A stretch of DNA of 64,000 nucleotides from Cardinalis cardinalis (GCA_014549065.1 JACDOX010000155.1:1039631-1103630); one strand, 5' to 3'; positions 36,511 to 50,600 are shown, counted from the first letter of the stretch. Notes: generated by a model not told the origin, from the letters alone. Numbers and translations are program-made.

Positions 36511-39500
36511 CATGGCTGGACTAAAGCATCTCATTTAGAGCTAAAAAACCATGATAATTTAGAAGGTGAAGGTAAAATTCAGATATTTTGTAGAGTCCTT
36601 TCCTTATCTTCCTGTCAGACACTACAGAATATGACATGAAATGCCCCACCAGCAGACCCCAGTGAACTGAGTAGCTGAGGGGAAGTGTGACAGACACACC
36701 CTGTCAGAGCATGCAGCAGATCAATCAGATAATTGTGCANTTAAAGAGGTAAAACCTATACATACAAGCCTTTTGGGACCATCACGCCCTAATATGGAAA
36801 ACCAGCAATGCTAGAGTATCATAAGGTTTTCAGGAGTAACTCCTGCCAGGTGAGCAGCCAGCTGCAGGGTCACCCTGCAAGATGGTTCCTCCTCTAAAAG
36901 CTTGACCTGTGGCAGTGGGTGGTTCAGGTTAGTGCAAGGCTTTACTAATCTCTAAAAAAAAAAGGAAAACCAGAAAAAAACCAGTGTGCATCTACCTTTG
37001 GCCTCCCGTGTTCTACGAACAGTTCAAATTCCCGGGAAAATCTAGAGTTGAGGCAATCTGNTTCCCAACCCACAGGCTTTCAGAGCACAGGTAGCAAACC
37101 CCAGGCACTGACAGCAGAGAAAGCACATCCACAGACTGCGTGATAAAGCACAAGCTGCACTTTGACACCTGCCCTTCTGCATTTGCAATATGGTTTGTGT
37201 ACAGGTGATGCTGTAATTCACCCTCACAGAGCACATTTTCCATGCCTAAGGCCAGCACCAGTCCAGACACCTGAGATAAGGTAGTAGAAAATTAAATACT
37301 TACAGCAGAAATGTTGCCCACTGCTACCAGTGTTCCCAGAATTTGTCTTTGCTGGTTGTCATCAGGATGAAGGGAAGGAGATGTTGCTTTTAAATTTTTT
37401 CCTGTTAGGTGAGCCCTGGAAAGTTTCCTAGGAAAAATTCCTACAAATTCTGTGAGAAAGTACCACATCAATAACACCACTGTATTTCTTAGTGCTGCAT
37501 CCCACGACAGGGGCATGGACTGAGCCCTTCACATACAGCCTGGTCTTTAGAAAGCCCATGCCAGCTCAAAGGGTCAGCTCCTCAAAGTTTCTACTCCATG
37601 AGATGCTGTTAAAACTGGTCCCAAATCAGTCTGCCCTAGCAATCTGTTCCTTTTCTTAGAAGACTTTTGGCTTGTTTCAGAAATTAAGTAAAAAAACCTT
37701 ACCATAATTTGGTAGGGACATGTTGATTCAAGGAAGCAGCTGCTGAGTGAGCCAGAGATGCAGTAAATAATGAAGCTGATAGCAGCATTATCCTGTGCCC
37801 CCCTCAGCAATGAAAACACGCACTGGGCTAATTCCTGGTAAAAGAAAATATCCTTTTTCATTTTCTTGGCAGGCATTGCAGCTTGGCTGCTTCAAGGCAG
37901 AAGCTGAATACTCCCACAGCCAGGGCCTTCCTTCCTGAGCACCTCATGTCTTCTGTAACAGAAACAGATTTCCCTCTTCCTACTGCACTGTTCCCCTTTC
38001 TTCCCCAAGCACTTTCCATTCTCCTTACAGCCTGCTTTTCCTCCAGCTAGCTGGGACCCTCTACTCAAATGAGAAGTAGTTAAGCTGAAAATTACCCTTG
38101 AGGACTGGAGTCANCCTTTGGGAAGCCAGAGCCAGCCAGACTCCCATTCACAAGGCAGCACCACTCGCAAAGAAAGCAAAATACAGTAAACAGAATGGAG
38201 CCCAAGCCTGGGTGAAAACTGAAGCAGTCTCCATATGAAAGATGTGGAATATTTCCCTTGTGGTACCCCAGTGTAACCAAACCTGTACTGCAGATCTAGG
38301 GAAGCAGGAAACCCAAGTTCAAAGTCCCCCAATAAACAAAGGTGGGCATCGAATCCAAGCCCCCACATTGTCCTGGCAGAATATCCCAATTAAGCTGCTT
38401 GGTAAAACTGTTGTCTGTTGTCCCTGTTCTAAGGCTGCCCCATATGCCAGGGAGGCTCAAGATAATCAAGGTTCATCTTTTAATTTTGCTTAGGGCATAA
38501 ATTCCTAGTGCTCTCTGCCCTCCCTTCAAAGCATCCCACATAGCAGGAAACCCTGCTTTCCTCGGGGTAATGCTGGCTGACAAGGCATTGCTAACAAGAG
38601 CCTCTCCACACGAGGTTAGGTTTTGGAACATTCACTGATAGGGAATGCAAGGAGCAAAGAGGAGTGGCCCAAGTGTGTTACACCCTTCTGTCTTTCAGGA
38701 GATCAGGGGGCAAGAGAATCTGACACTGGTTAATGGGCAGCAGGTACAAACCCCATATTTGAACAAAACCAGNCTTAAGATCAAGCACACCTCTGGAGGT
38801 TAAATTACCTCCAAAGCAATTAGTTCAGTCTTACTGTGGCTGCAATCAGAAACTGGGAAATTTATTGTTCTCCATTTTAAGCATTTAAAATCAATGTGCT
38901 TGTCTTGTGAATGTACCAAAAGTTATTCTGAATACAAACCCCAAACCTATAAAAAATGCCTAATTACTCTAAGTTTTCTATTCCTTTCTGTGACTTCACT
39001 GCCATTCCTCCCTCTGTAAGACTTTTTCTCACATGCATTTTCTTTGTTATTAGTGCTATCTATAAAATATGAATCCCAATTCCATGATCGTCATAAAAAT
39101 CATAAAATTCTATGCCTGCCATGAAAATATTACATGATTTATTTTTGTGGGAAGTACATATTAAATCTAANTATTGAAATGGTATTTTGCCTCCTTGACA
39201 TCAAGAACTTTAAAAGACGCCCAATTTCTCCTCAATTGCTATTATGNTAAGTTTCTTTCCCTGTTTTAAAACAGATACTTCTGAAGCTATTTATAGATTG
39301 AGGTTAATATTCATATTGCCATATGCTCTACAGTATTTGCTCATATACCCTCTTCATTTTTATTTTATATGACATATGGTGGCTGCATTATACACGGCAT
39401 TCTCCTAATGTATTACATATGCATATAACATTTAATACAATAGTGTGTATATTCACTGTGCATTTCACACTAGCAGATTGTGAACTGATGGACAACACAG

Positions 39501-42500
39501 CTCCTCCCCTCTGCCCCTTGCTGGACACGTTTAAGGGGCAAAGGTGTGGTCAAAATGCACAGGAGCTCTCTGCTTTGGATGTATAGACNCACACCCAAAA
39601 CTCTGCAGGGATAAAGAAAATGTAGCATAAATAAGGAAGAACTTCTGTGGTGGCTGAGGATTTCTCCTCACCCACAAATACACAGAGCAGCCTTCAGCAN
39701 CTTAGTCTGAGGGGTCACTGTAAGGGGCTCTTAAACTCCCTATCTTAAACTCCCTATCAGCCTTACAACCTCAGGGAGATGCTAACAAGGAGCAAGATTC
39801 CTCCCCTCTTGTGGACACCAGAAACTAAAAATTGATTTTATTGCCTTTAGCTGATAGGTTCTTACTCTCACATTTTAGGGATTTCCATATGTAAGGTACT
39901 GTCACTAAACAGAAGTAAAATTATTCTAAGAAAATCCACCTCTCAATTAGAAAAAACCAATTCAACAATACCAAACAAAACCAAAACCAAATATGAAAAC
40001 AGGAAAACAGCTAGAAATTTACTTCCACTTCNCTGCACCATTTGCATTGCTAAGAGCCCAGTGATACTAAAAAATCTGAGAATACTGAAACATTTTAAAC
40101 TGAAGTTTTCTTGGACATTTTCTTCCATTCCGTTTTGAAAGCTACAAAAAGAAATAAAAGTCAACAGTCAAGAAGAGGAAGAAAGAAAAATTCATTCGAC
40201 TGAACTATTTATCCACATTTAGTATTGCCAAGGAATGGAAACATCAGTTATTCACACAGCTCCAGTCATCATAGCACTCTATAAAGATCAGTGGTCACAG
40301 AGCACTCAAGAACTAATAATTAGTTTTTCTCCTTTTTAAGTGGAAAAATGTCCTCATGTTAATAATCAACAAGAATGTAAAATTTNCCATTAAACTTTGC
40401 AGGCTTTGACGCATCTGCACTATTCCAGTCCTGCAATCCATGGTTTGTTGAATATTTTTTGGTGGCTTTTCCCCAAACAGGACCATCACCAGTGCTGGGT
40501 GTGCCAGCCTCGCTGCCACCATTGTTTGCCATGCAAAGGCAGGGGTGGTGGCTCCCAGAAAATGCTTTGCTCTGTGTTTCAGAGGCCACTGAAGGAGCAC
40601 ACCCAAAGTAAACAGGGAGAAAGGAGCTGGGNAAGTGTGGCCTGAGCCAAATGCCTCCCCACGACCTGGTGTGTCATCTCTTCAAAGGAAACAGAGCTCC
40701 TCACTACCAACAAAGAACTCCATCCTGGTTGGGCAGGACCATCTCACTTCCTTCCCCAGCAGAANTGCATGCAGCCTTTGCCCTCTCAATCCTGCTCCTT
40801 CGTGCTAATTAATATGAACAAATGATATCAGTAACAACCAATATTGATAAATAATCACTGAGAGGACCTCNCAATGCCTTCAACAGCACCAAATATTGCA
40901 AACACCAATAGCAACTTTGCAGAACTAAAAGCTTTTCCCAAGGGGGCCAGGTGTTCTGGCATGGGCTCACAGGTTCCTGGGGATTGCAGTAGGAGCGAGG
41001 AGCACAACTCAACCTCAGCAGCACAGGCCAACAGCACACCACTCAAAAGCCTTGTACACGTCAAATCCCCATTTCAATCACAGGAGCTCCACTGGGGTAA
41101 GGCCCTCACCCCAGAGAAAAACTGAATCTGTAGTTCAAACATTCAGTGAACTATGGATTCCACTTCCAGGACCCGGGTTCAAAAAGCAGGCAAGGACAAA
41201 ACCTGTTTTTTTTGTGTACAGATAATCCCTATATAAATACATTCTCATAAAATAGTTCCAATACATCAAATGTACTCCCTTCCCCCCATCTTCCAATCCA
41301 AACGACACTTAATTAAGCCATCTGATCTTCAGAGGCTTTTTCCCCCCTGTCAGAAACAATGAAGAAATAAGCAGATTTCTTCTAGAGCCATAGCCTTTAA
41401 CGACTGTATCACGTACAGAGAACAGAAAGAAAAGCCTGGACAGGATGCAGAAACCATGAAGAAAAATTATTAAAGATTTAGGAAAAAGAAAAATCAATCA
41501 AGGGAGATACACAAACCTGATTAGGAAAGAAAAGATTGTATGTTCCCATATATAAATATATATATAGGCATGTTAACGGGTGGCTGCTTCTTCTAAGATT
41601 AAAGAAAATAACCTAAGGTTAAATATCCTTTTGAGTTTCTCTGCTACCATCTACAAAACTGGAAACCTGTTTGCCATGGCTCCAAGCAAAGAGCTGATAA
41701 CAATATTTTTGCAGCTAAATTCTCTCTTTTTCCACCAGCTCCTGAAGTCATGAGACAAATTCACTTGCCAGAAACTGATTGAGTACAGAGGATTTTTCCA
41801 AGTCTCTTTTCTGACCCAGATTTGTGTCTTCGTGCTTTCTGAACAGATGGATAAGATGATCATTCTTTAAAGATCCCAACTTAAATGAAAATGTGTTTAG
41901 TGGTTCCAGTGCAGGGAAATACAGTAAGCCATTAAACCATGACAAATTTGACACACACAACAACTTCAGGGAAAACAGGCCAAAAAAATGGAATGTCTAC
42001 CTTACCAAAGTAGAAACTGAATCCGAGTGATTATAAAAAAAGCAGCAAGGGAGATAAGAAAATAGCCATTTGTCCTGTCTGGGCTCACACCACAGCCCAC
42101 TGCAGGAGCCCTGCAGCTCCTACCAGCGGCCCCCACCCACCAGCACTGGCAAATTAGCACAAAAACACAAATCTCCCTGTTAGAGATACAGCAAAGCTCC
42201 CTGGAAAAGGCAAAGAGACACATTCTGCTAACTACTTGCCCTCAATTCACAATGAATATGGCCAGGCTCAGATAAAGCAAAAAAAAAAATAAAATAAAAA
42301 TAAAGAACCAAGACAACAAAACCCCGCTGAATTGTGATTTATAGTAAATCTCTGACATTTTTATGGTTCTCAAACCAATAATGCAAGAAGAAACAGCAGA
42401 NAGTGAGCTCTTGGCACTGGTATTGACTTCAAGGTCAGTGGAGCACAGAAACCCATTGGTTACTGATAAAATGGTCTCTCCTCCACCCAGCTGCTTCTGG

Positions 42501-42700
42501 TTTTCAGCAGAGAACTTCTTGGAAACCTGCAGGTGTTTGATATTTCGTGGTACTTAGCTCCCCTACTGCACTTGATAGAATAATTGCTTTGTTTAAACTT
42601 TTCAATCAACAGAATTTCTTCTTCCCTTGAGCCTGGATTTGCCTTATTTAGTACCAAGACTAGAGAAAGCAGGTTAACAGCCTGCCTAGTTATTCACATC
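36510..42700. other. Long noncoding stretch, no gene
   Basis: Mixed AT-rich unique sequence. Included are a pyrimidine-rich run at about 37920-38045, a 14-base tandem duplication at 39731-39758, an A-rich run near 42279-42305, and a short TA-rich run near 41552-41566. Frames are 100 codons or fewer and motif-free. No transposon or RNA gene was recognised. Confidence 0.5.
39731..39758. repeat. Perfect 14-bp tandem duplication
   Basis: TTAAACTCCCTATC occurs twice in direct succession without mismatch. Confidence 0.9.
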
Positions 42701-43100
42701 TAGGCAGAAGCCTTTTATTCTTGAATCAAAAAATGGTATTCTGCTATTATTCTTTCAACTGGTATGCAAGGGTAACGTGATTGTGTCTGTAAGTAAGTGC
42801 CATACTGAATTTAATCGTGCTATTTATTTGCTTTGAATTATCCTGTATTCATTTTTTCTGTACTCTTAGGCATCGATAAAGTGGTTCTTACTATTACAGT
42901 AAATTAAATGCACTTTAAAAGATTATCTTTTACATTTGTCATAACAAGAATTTACATCAATGTTTTTCTCTCTTTAAGTGGGTAAAAAGAACTCATGTAC
43001 ATTTTTTAATTTAGTGTGTAGTATTTATTACGTGGAGAACAATTTCTTAACTAATCACAACTCATTAAATTCACAAATTATCCCAAATAGCCCATGGTAA
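42700..43100. promoter_or_regulatory. Candidate enhancer-like noncoding block
   Basis: AT-rich, complex and N-free until 43122. It has isolated retained CpGs (about 42775, 42823, 42873 and 43032) and several A/T-rich homeodomain-like cores. Texture only; no direct evidence of function. Confidence 0.22.
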
Positions 43101-44400
43101 AAGACCTCTTGCATTAGGAACNGGAAAACAATCCAAATTTTTTTTGTGAACAAACATAACTAATTTTCTGGTTCTTTTCATGGATGAAATTAAGTATTTC
43201 AAAATGCAAAAAGTCCATGGGAAGTAAGAGAAGGGCAGACACCGAGTGAAAAGCAGCTGTGGGAAGGATGGAGGATAGATGTGAATGGCACAACTTTGAG
43301 CAGAGGGGGAAAATGGAGGCTGTGTGCAGGGGAGGAACCTCCCACCTCTTCCCTTCTCTCCTTGGATCAGTCCTGCCCCTCCCTCACTGCAGCAAAGGTG
43401 TGCTGGGGGTTTGTGGCCACCCCTCCGCAGCCCCATGCCCTGTTACCTAATGACTGTCACTTAATTGTTGTGTTTCCTGGAGCAGGCAGTCCCTAATGTG
43501 ATATATGAACTGCACAAGAGCCTTCTTCAAACACAGAGCCATTTAAACCTTCGTTATTAAATACTTCATTCACTCTGCCAGTCACTTGCCTTTTTTTTTT
43601 TACATTACATGTGTGGTGTTTTCCACATGTTTAGCACTGAAGCAGGCATTTGTTTGGACTATACACCTCTGTGTACTTTTTTTAAATGTAATAAAATTGA
43701 CAGATGACTTCTTTTTGCAACAGGTTTGGTAGAAGAAAATGTTTGGGTTTTTTTCCTTGATGGCTGTTTAGACAGCAGTCTTAAAAAATGACTAGTCACT
43801 AAAATTCCTCATGCTCATTTCATATTGTGTTGATTCATATTAAATTCATGACAACAAAAAAGCAACTTGAGGCACTTTTGGAAATGACCACTCTTTAGTG
43901 CTTCTCTCCTCCAGGCTCGATAGGCCCAGAGTCCATAAAGCTGCCTGCTGTCTTGTGTCATGAAAAGAAACAGCTTTGCCTGGGAATGCCATTACTGTGT
44001 AATGAGGCATGCAGCAAAATATACCTTCAGCAGCCACTTGATGAAGGCTTGCTGACACACCAGACCAGACAGAAATGTTTTTTTGTGTGTTCTTCCTTAT
44101 TTTGTCCATCAATCACATCATTAGTCAAAGCAGACAGCTCTGTCAGCTGGGCACAGATGCAGACTGGCAGGCGATCAGTGGACAGGTGTTAGAGCTCTCC
44201 CAAAACAAGATCTCGAAATGAGAAAAGGAGTGAAGACCTTGTTCCAAGGGCTGGAATGTCAGTATATTAAAGGAAAAAAAAAAAAGCCAAACAAAAACCA
44301 ACATATAAAAAACCCCAGTACCCAGGAGGGGAAAAGTTCAGGGGGCATGCTCAGAGCCACTANAGAGAGACTTGGAGAAAAGTTAAAAGGAGCTGCCACT
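43100..44400. other. Noncoding stretch, no gene
   Basis: Unique sequence. A GC-rich part at 43260-43450 carries a 121-codon reverse frame and overlapping forward frames without motifs. An A-rich run lies at about 44270-44287. Confidence 0.5.
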
Positions 44401-44690
44401 TTGCATTACATTTTCATTTCTGCCTGTATTAGCCAGTGTCGGTGGATAACGGCGACATCCAGCATTTGCTGTTTTGAATAGAGTCTAAAGGACATTATGT
44501 AAACAGTATTGTACTTCAGTTTCATTAGGAAAATCCTCCATGGCACACGGATTTATTTGTCCGAGGCTCCTGTCATTAAGCTGAGACACTAATACCCACA
44601 ACGAGCATCTATACTTTCAGTTTGACGTGCAAAATGGCACAGGGCTACACGAGGGATCTCATTTTCATTAGAAGAACCAAAAACATAAAC
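44400..44690. promoter_or_regulatory. Candidate conserved block with retained CpGs
   Basis: About eight CpGs lie within 290 bases (for example CGG and CGGCGAC at 44440-44455, then ACGAG, GACGTG and ACGAG between 44600 and 44652), although overall GC content is ordinary. Vertebrate CpGs decay quickly when methylated, so their survival outside an island suggests constraint or hypomethylation. There is no open frame of length and no repeats. Confidence 0.33.
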
Positions 44691-47530
44691 AGAGTGAGAT
44701 GCATCCGAGGTGCCCCTGGTCACAGGGAGTGCTAATCAAGCCGAGGCAAAGCCACCCCTCCCCAGCCCTGGCACAGGGATGGCCCCACNGCTTCACTCCA
44801 GGCTCTCCTTGCCTGCTTCACACCGACTGGGGCTCACCCTGCGTTTGGCCACACACACCATGGGGGGAACCCTCCTGGGGCGCTTGTGCCTCCCTCTGGG
44901 GATGGCCAGGAGGTGAACCCGCGCTCCTCAGACCCAGACGTGCTTTTGCTCAGCAATTTGAACAGCACTGTCTTCCTCAGATCTCTCAGCCGTTGGTTTT
45001 ACCCNGTAAACTGGAGCTAGTTCTCCTTCACAACATTTTGTATGAGTCCTTTAAAGCACAGGGTGTTTCATTTCCTTCCCATCCCCTCAAGCTAAGTTTT
45101 TGTCTACAGTCACACTTTGAATTCTAGGTTTTTAATAATGAGTCTGGATAATATTGTTTCTGAACAGCTTTGCATGCATTGTGCACTCTTTTTGAGTAAT
45201 ATTAGATAATTTTCCAGCTCCTTGTCACCAGGCACGTGATAAATCTCCAGCAGAATCTCATTGTTCTGAGTCCCAAACCTGGGCAAAAGGGTGCTCTTGT
45301 GAGGTCCAAAACAAAATAATTTTATCTATAATGTGCTTCTCTCAATCATTCTATGCTGGAGTTGGCCAAACTGAATTAAAAGACCTTTNTATTAATCCCA
45401 GATGAACCCAGCTCCATAGAAAAACAAGCAGCAAATCCCCAGCTACGATGAGTGGGAGAGACCAACCCTTTGGGAGAAGAACTCTCAAGCAAAGAATGCC
45501 ATCAGGACCATACAAAAAGGGCAAAGATGCTCATGATAAAAGTCTATGAATTGAACAGCCCAGGCAGGGATACCACCTCCGACTGCAGTTGGTTTTAGTC
45601 TTATTTTAGCAAGAAAGACAAGTCCCTGGAGTGCAGTGATTTGAACAGAAAAAATCAATTAGTGATAATTCCCAGGGAAGTGGAACCAANCAAAGAGCTA
45701 ACCAGCTTCTTGCTGACAGAAAACAAGTTTGCCAAAACCATGTCACTTTTCAATTAAAAAAAAAAATACAACTGTTAAACTAGAAAACTTCCCCTTTAGA
45801 AACAGAGGTAAAGTGATTTGGGGAAAGGGACAGCAAGTCAATTGAACAGGAGACATGTACAACCCTCAGCTGCAAAGCTGCAGTGATAATTAAGGTGTCT
45901 AGGTAGGATCACAGGTTTTGCTTCAACTTTTGCCTCCTGCCCATTGCAGCTGTCTTTAAAATCCTGCAATTACTCAAGGCTTTCCTATTTCCCCCAGGCC
46001 TTCACCGTCCCCTTTCTCCCTTTGCCCCTTTGCTCATATTTACACTCTGCTTCCTCTGCTCTATTTCAACCCTCACTAACCCATTATCCTCTCTTGCCTC
46101 TTCCCCTGGGCTGATTCCTTCTTCTTCTTCCCATCTTTAAGCAACCCAATCAAACACCAGTTTCTTGGTATAAAAATATATTTTGAAGTGAAAACCTCCC
46201 AAACATACATATCTTGCATTTAAATGCACTCATCTACTAAAAATAACATAGGGTCTCCCAGTGCAAGACAGAGCACAACCATATCCACAGCTCCAAATTT
46301 TGCACAATGGGATTGCCCTGAAAAGAGGAGGTTCCTGGTGAAATATCAAGGTAGCCTGGATTTTAACTTGTGTCATCACTGGTTTTGGTCACTTATTTTA
46401 GAAAATATTTGCAGGAAAAAAAAAATGGGGGAAAATCCTTTCCACTTCAATAAATAGTAGGCTGGAGGGAGGGTGGAGGGAAGAGGGAAGGAAGAGAAAT
46501 TAGGATCACTGAAAGGTCAGGNGCCTTTATACAGCACAAGGGAAAAGGAGCAGGCATTCAGATCCTACCAAGAGCTGACCTTTCTAAAGATGTGCTCAGC
46601 ATGAAGGGGGTAGTACCTGATACAGAGCCACACACNTACCTTTAAATAAGAATTAAAGCCAGATAACTCCAGAGATATCCTTAATCTAACGAGCCTTTAG
46701 AGGTCACTGTTGTGCCAAACAGGCCCGGGTGGGACACATTTATCTGGTAAAAGAAAATAGTGGAGTAAAGGAGCATTAGTCCACCAAATATTTATGAATA
46801 AACTGTTGAATAGTGCTTTTGCTATAGAATGGGGTGTAACAGCCATTAATTAATAAATTGGCTTTGTTACCTGCCTTTCAAGTGTGTGCAGATTGACTTC
46901 AAACCTCCTGGGTAGCCCAGAAGAATCAGAGAGAAAAATATGAATATGGCCCTTGTGCCAGCCCTTGCCAACAGCCAGGACTCCCATGGAAATGGTTAAA
47001 CTCAAGGATTTCAGTTCTCATGAGAACAGAAGGAAGAAAAGTAGCATGAACTTGACTCAAACCATGGTGACTTGGGTTTTAAAACAGATTTNTTTTGAGA
47101 TTCTGAACAAACTACTTCTTCCCCAGCTGAAAACTGGAAATAGTTTGAGGTTAGTTTGTGGCTGAATTGATGTTCTAGAGTATAGACACTTCTATGGGAT
47201 GGCAGCAGGGATCACACAAGGATTTGGAGTGAATTCCTTACCNAGTGGTGAAATTCCAGAGATGAGGAGGTGCACTGGAGTTTCCATGTTCNCACAAGAT
47301 ATGCTTCAAGCTTATGTTAAGTCCTCACTGGGTTATAGCCCTTGGTGGCTTCAGCTTGTCACTTCTTCCAGAGTTCCTGATGAACCCAGGCCCTGCTGTG
47401 AGAAGGCACCTGGTGAAGTCAACCTGCCAAAAGGACATGAGAAAAAAAGCAGGTCCATCTGAGAGTGCATGACTCCTGCCATGCTTGTGCTCCAGTGGCA
47501 GCATGCAAAAATCATACAGCAAATCCCCTT
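44690..47530. other. Noncoding stretch, no gene
   Basis: A GC-rich start (44700-44960) has a spurious 142-codon forward frame. A pyrimidine-rich run lies at about 45985-46140. A sub-block around 46680-46870 is complex, AT-rich and enhancer-like (ATTAATTAATAAA near 46845). A G-quadruplex motif at 46467-46487 is annotated separately. Confidence 0.45.
46467..46487 (+). promoter_or_regulatory. Canonical G-quadruplex motif (plus strand)
   Basis: Four GGG tracts with loops of 1 (A), 4 (TGGA) and 4 (AAGA) bases, inside a purine-only run that continues to about 46500. It fits the G3+N1-7 rule. No gene is adjacent. Confidence 0.7.
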
Positions 47531-47680
47531 GCTCGTGCAGCCTGGATCCTGTCTCTGCAGCATTGTCATCGATCTCTCTCTTCTACGTTAGGCTCCTCGG
47601 CAGCCCGTTGGGGCCAATTTGTCAATAATTTCAAAGGTTATTCAAACGTTCAAACTTTATTGTGATTCTTAATGGATCAT
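47530..47680. promoter_or_regulatory. Small candidate conserved block with retained CpGs
   Basis: Five to six CpGs in about 140 bases (for example 47570, 47586, 47598, 47607 and 47647) at moderate GC, next to AT-rich strings such as GTCAATAATTTCAAAGG. The texture is like a conserved element, with no other evidence. Confidence 0.25.
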
Positions 47681-50600
47681 CTCCATAGAGCAATTTAGAA
47701 GTGTGGGAGAAGGAAGGTTATGCAGGAACAGAGGAGACACAGTGCCTGGCGGGTGCCAGTGCTGCTGTAACTGCCCCACAACACCTCACGTGGCAGAGCC
47801 ACNGTGCCAGACCCTCAACCATGTCAGATACATCAACACTTTCAAGGATGGCACCAGAACTTATGATGATTCAGGAAGAGGAAGAACACTAATTAATAGG
47901 AAACAATGCAAGCAGAAAGGCACCATCAACACCTCACTGGAACTCAGCAGATTTGGATTCCACCGCAGTGGAACTCCGCAGTCTTATAAATGAAGGACAG
48001 TGCCTGTCATCCTCAAGCCTGGCTGTTAAATTAAAAACATGAGATTCAGGGGAAAAAACCCCACAATTTAACATGAACATGCCCTGGCCTTTCTTGAAGC
48101 ACAAAAAAAAATGTTCATAACAAATATCAAACTCCTGGCTCGAGGAGCCTCATAATTTAGAAACAATCCTTAATAGGGAAATACCTAACATCTTCCCTTA
48201 ACATCTTCCTCCCACTCCCCGACTGAAGATGCTGCAGAAATTTGACCTATTTATTGTGCCAACTTATGTTTTTGAAGTGAATAATAATCCCAGTGATGAC
48301 AGTGGAATCAAGTTAACATAAACAAAAGGTGATTTTGTCCTTCTGGGAGTGGTGTAAAGACAAGTTACACACAGGGAGGGGAAGGAGGAAAGCTCAGGGC
48401 ACAGGCTGGCAATCTTTGGGAAGCAGGAGCAAGGTAAAGTGCCAATTCCCTGCCTACCCAAGTCCCTTCAAAGCAGGAGATCTGCCATAGCTCCTGGCCA
48501 CACTAAGGCAGTGACAAAACTCTCTCTGAATTTATCTGTTCATCCAAAGTGTCAGTTTCTTTTTTAAAGTGGTCTTAAACTAGAATATTTCATGAGCTGA
48601 GAGCTGCCAGTTATAACAGTTACGTTGGGAGGAACTGCAGATTTTATCTAAACCATACAATTACCTCTAGAAAATACATTTTTAAAGTCTATCTATATCT
48701 GTAGAGTACACCCAACGCACCTGTCAACCAGATATACTATATGTCAAAGTCATCACAGAATATCAAGTAGGTGTCAATCAAATTAGTCTTTAAAAGTAAG
48801 AACTTCTATACAAGAACCACTGAAAAGAGCTATGTGATAACTGCATAGAAGTACNCCTCTTTTATTAGAGCTATCACATTGTACTAATTCCTCTGCTCAC
48901 AAGAAGGGTTTTATAAGTGCAAGTATAGCCATGTCTAAACTAGGACATGGCTGATGTTCTCCTCTCAAATAAACAAGTCCAGTAATTTTCACTTTAGTTG
49001 AAAAGTTCATTTTCAATGGCAGCATCCCACTGATCAGAAAAGTTTTAATGTGAGAGCAGCAAGAGAATATATTCAGAAGTAAAGATGCAAATGGAGCACA
49101 AATTACTGGATGTATCCCATCACCACAAATGGCTTTTCTTGGGTCAGAACTCCTCATGTGAGCAAAGGTGTCAGGAGAACAGGACCTGTTAGAGGCAAGG
49201 ATTAAATTTGCAGATTATTTGCATCAAAATATAAATCTGCAGTGTATTTTGCAGTGGAATGCTCTTTTTATACTTTTGTTCTCAAAGTGCTAGGGAGTAA
49301 ACTCCTCTCATCTGTAAAAATGTGAGGTACAAGAAATGTCTTGTCCAAAGCCATGATGAGAACCTGAAGTCTCAAATGTATTAATGAATCAAAGTGTGAA
49401 ATAAACAGAAAAAAGACCTAGTATAAAACAAATAATCTATTAATTTTGAAGCACTTAATTTCTGCTTAAATTATTTTAGGTTTCTAAACAAAAAATCCTT
49501 TTAACCTCAAGTACAGACATACAGGTTGTCATTCAACCAATTTTCAGGTTTCCTCCAGTATTTCTGAGACAAATAAATTTAAATTAACTTTTATCTATAA
49601 ACAGGCTAGTTTTGATGAATCAGCATTTTCCTATAGGAAAACATTTCATCAGCAAACCANCTCTACAAATTAATTGCTACTTCACAACATGAAGAAATTT
49701 GCGATAGATCTTTCTTTTGTCATTAGAACAAATCAGTGAGATACAGCTTGATTTGAATTGCATGCTGTAAAAGTACAAAAATAATAATAACATTTTTAGG
49801 GAGCTGATTTTACATCTCAAAGGATTTTTTTTTAATATTACTTTTCCCCTTCCAAGCAGAAGCAGAAAGATTAAAACAATCCTAAAAAAAGCCATAAACC
49901 CCAAGTATTCTTTAATTACTTTGCTTAGTAAGAGCCACAAATCAGGGACAGCTGCCTGAATTTTCATGCCATTCCCTCTGGAAGATATAACTTCCAAAAC
50001 TGATTTCCGGATTGAATAATCAGTAATGGATATTTTTGGAAGAAAAACCTTGGATCAAAAATTTATGATGACACCAAACACTGCTAGTTCCCTATTGCAG
50101 ATGCCAAAGCAAGGTCTCCCTCCCATTTGGGAGAATTTGTAATTCCTGCAGTCCAGAAGTACTGAATTTTTATCAAAACAACTCAGCACAATCCTTTTAC
50201 TTACTAATGTCAATACTGCTTTTTACCTCACTTTGTTCTTCTAATTTACAGAGACAATTTAGTCAGGGTAGTTGTACTTGGACTTTTAAGGGTTTTTAAA
50301 ACACTGGGACAGCAAAGTGAGATCTATTACAGTGGTGGGAAGATAGTATGAGTTACAGCACAATTACCACCATTTGGAGCAGCATTGTCATGTAGCTACG
50401 ATGTAGCTTACATTAGGTAAAACAGCTCAAACACTGAATAGAACAATGTGCTGCCTATAAATCTCCACACATCTTCTATTATTAGGAAAACTTCTTAAAA
50501 TTCATACTTGATAAAGTAATAAACTTGCTTGATGTATAAGACCCCACATACCAACTGCTGAAATACAATGAGGGCTGTTAAAAGGATAAACCTGTTGAAT

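Noticed and set aside
38335..38370. Small hairpin with a TCGAATCC-like loop resembling a tRNA arm
   Set aside because: Only one arm-like hairpin with a bulge. No acceptor, D or anticodon arm could be built around it.
40313..40606. 97-codon reverse frame that looks somewhat protein-like
   Set aside because: I could not match it to any family. It contains an unknown residue and has no flanking splice or promoter signals I trust.
45985..46140. Pyrimidine-rich run considered as a splice acceptor tract or LTR feature
   Set aside because: No adjacent open exon, primer-binding site or terminal repeat. It is low-complexity sequence only.
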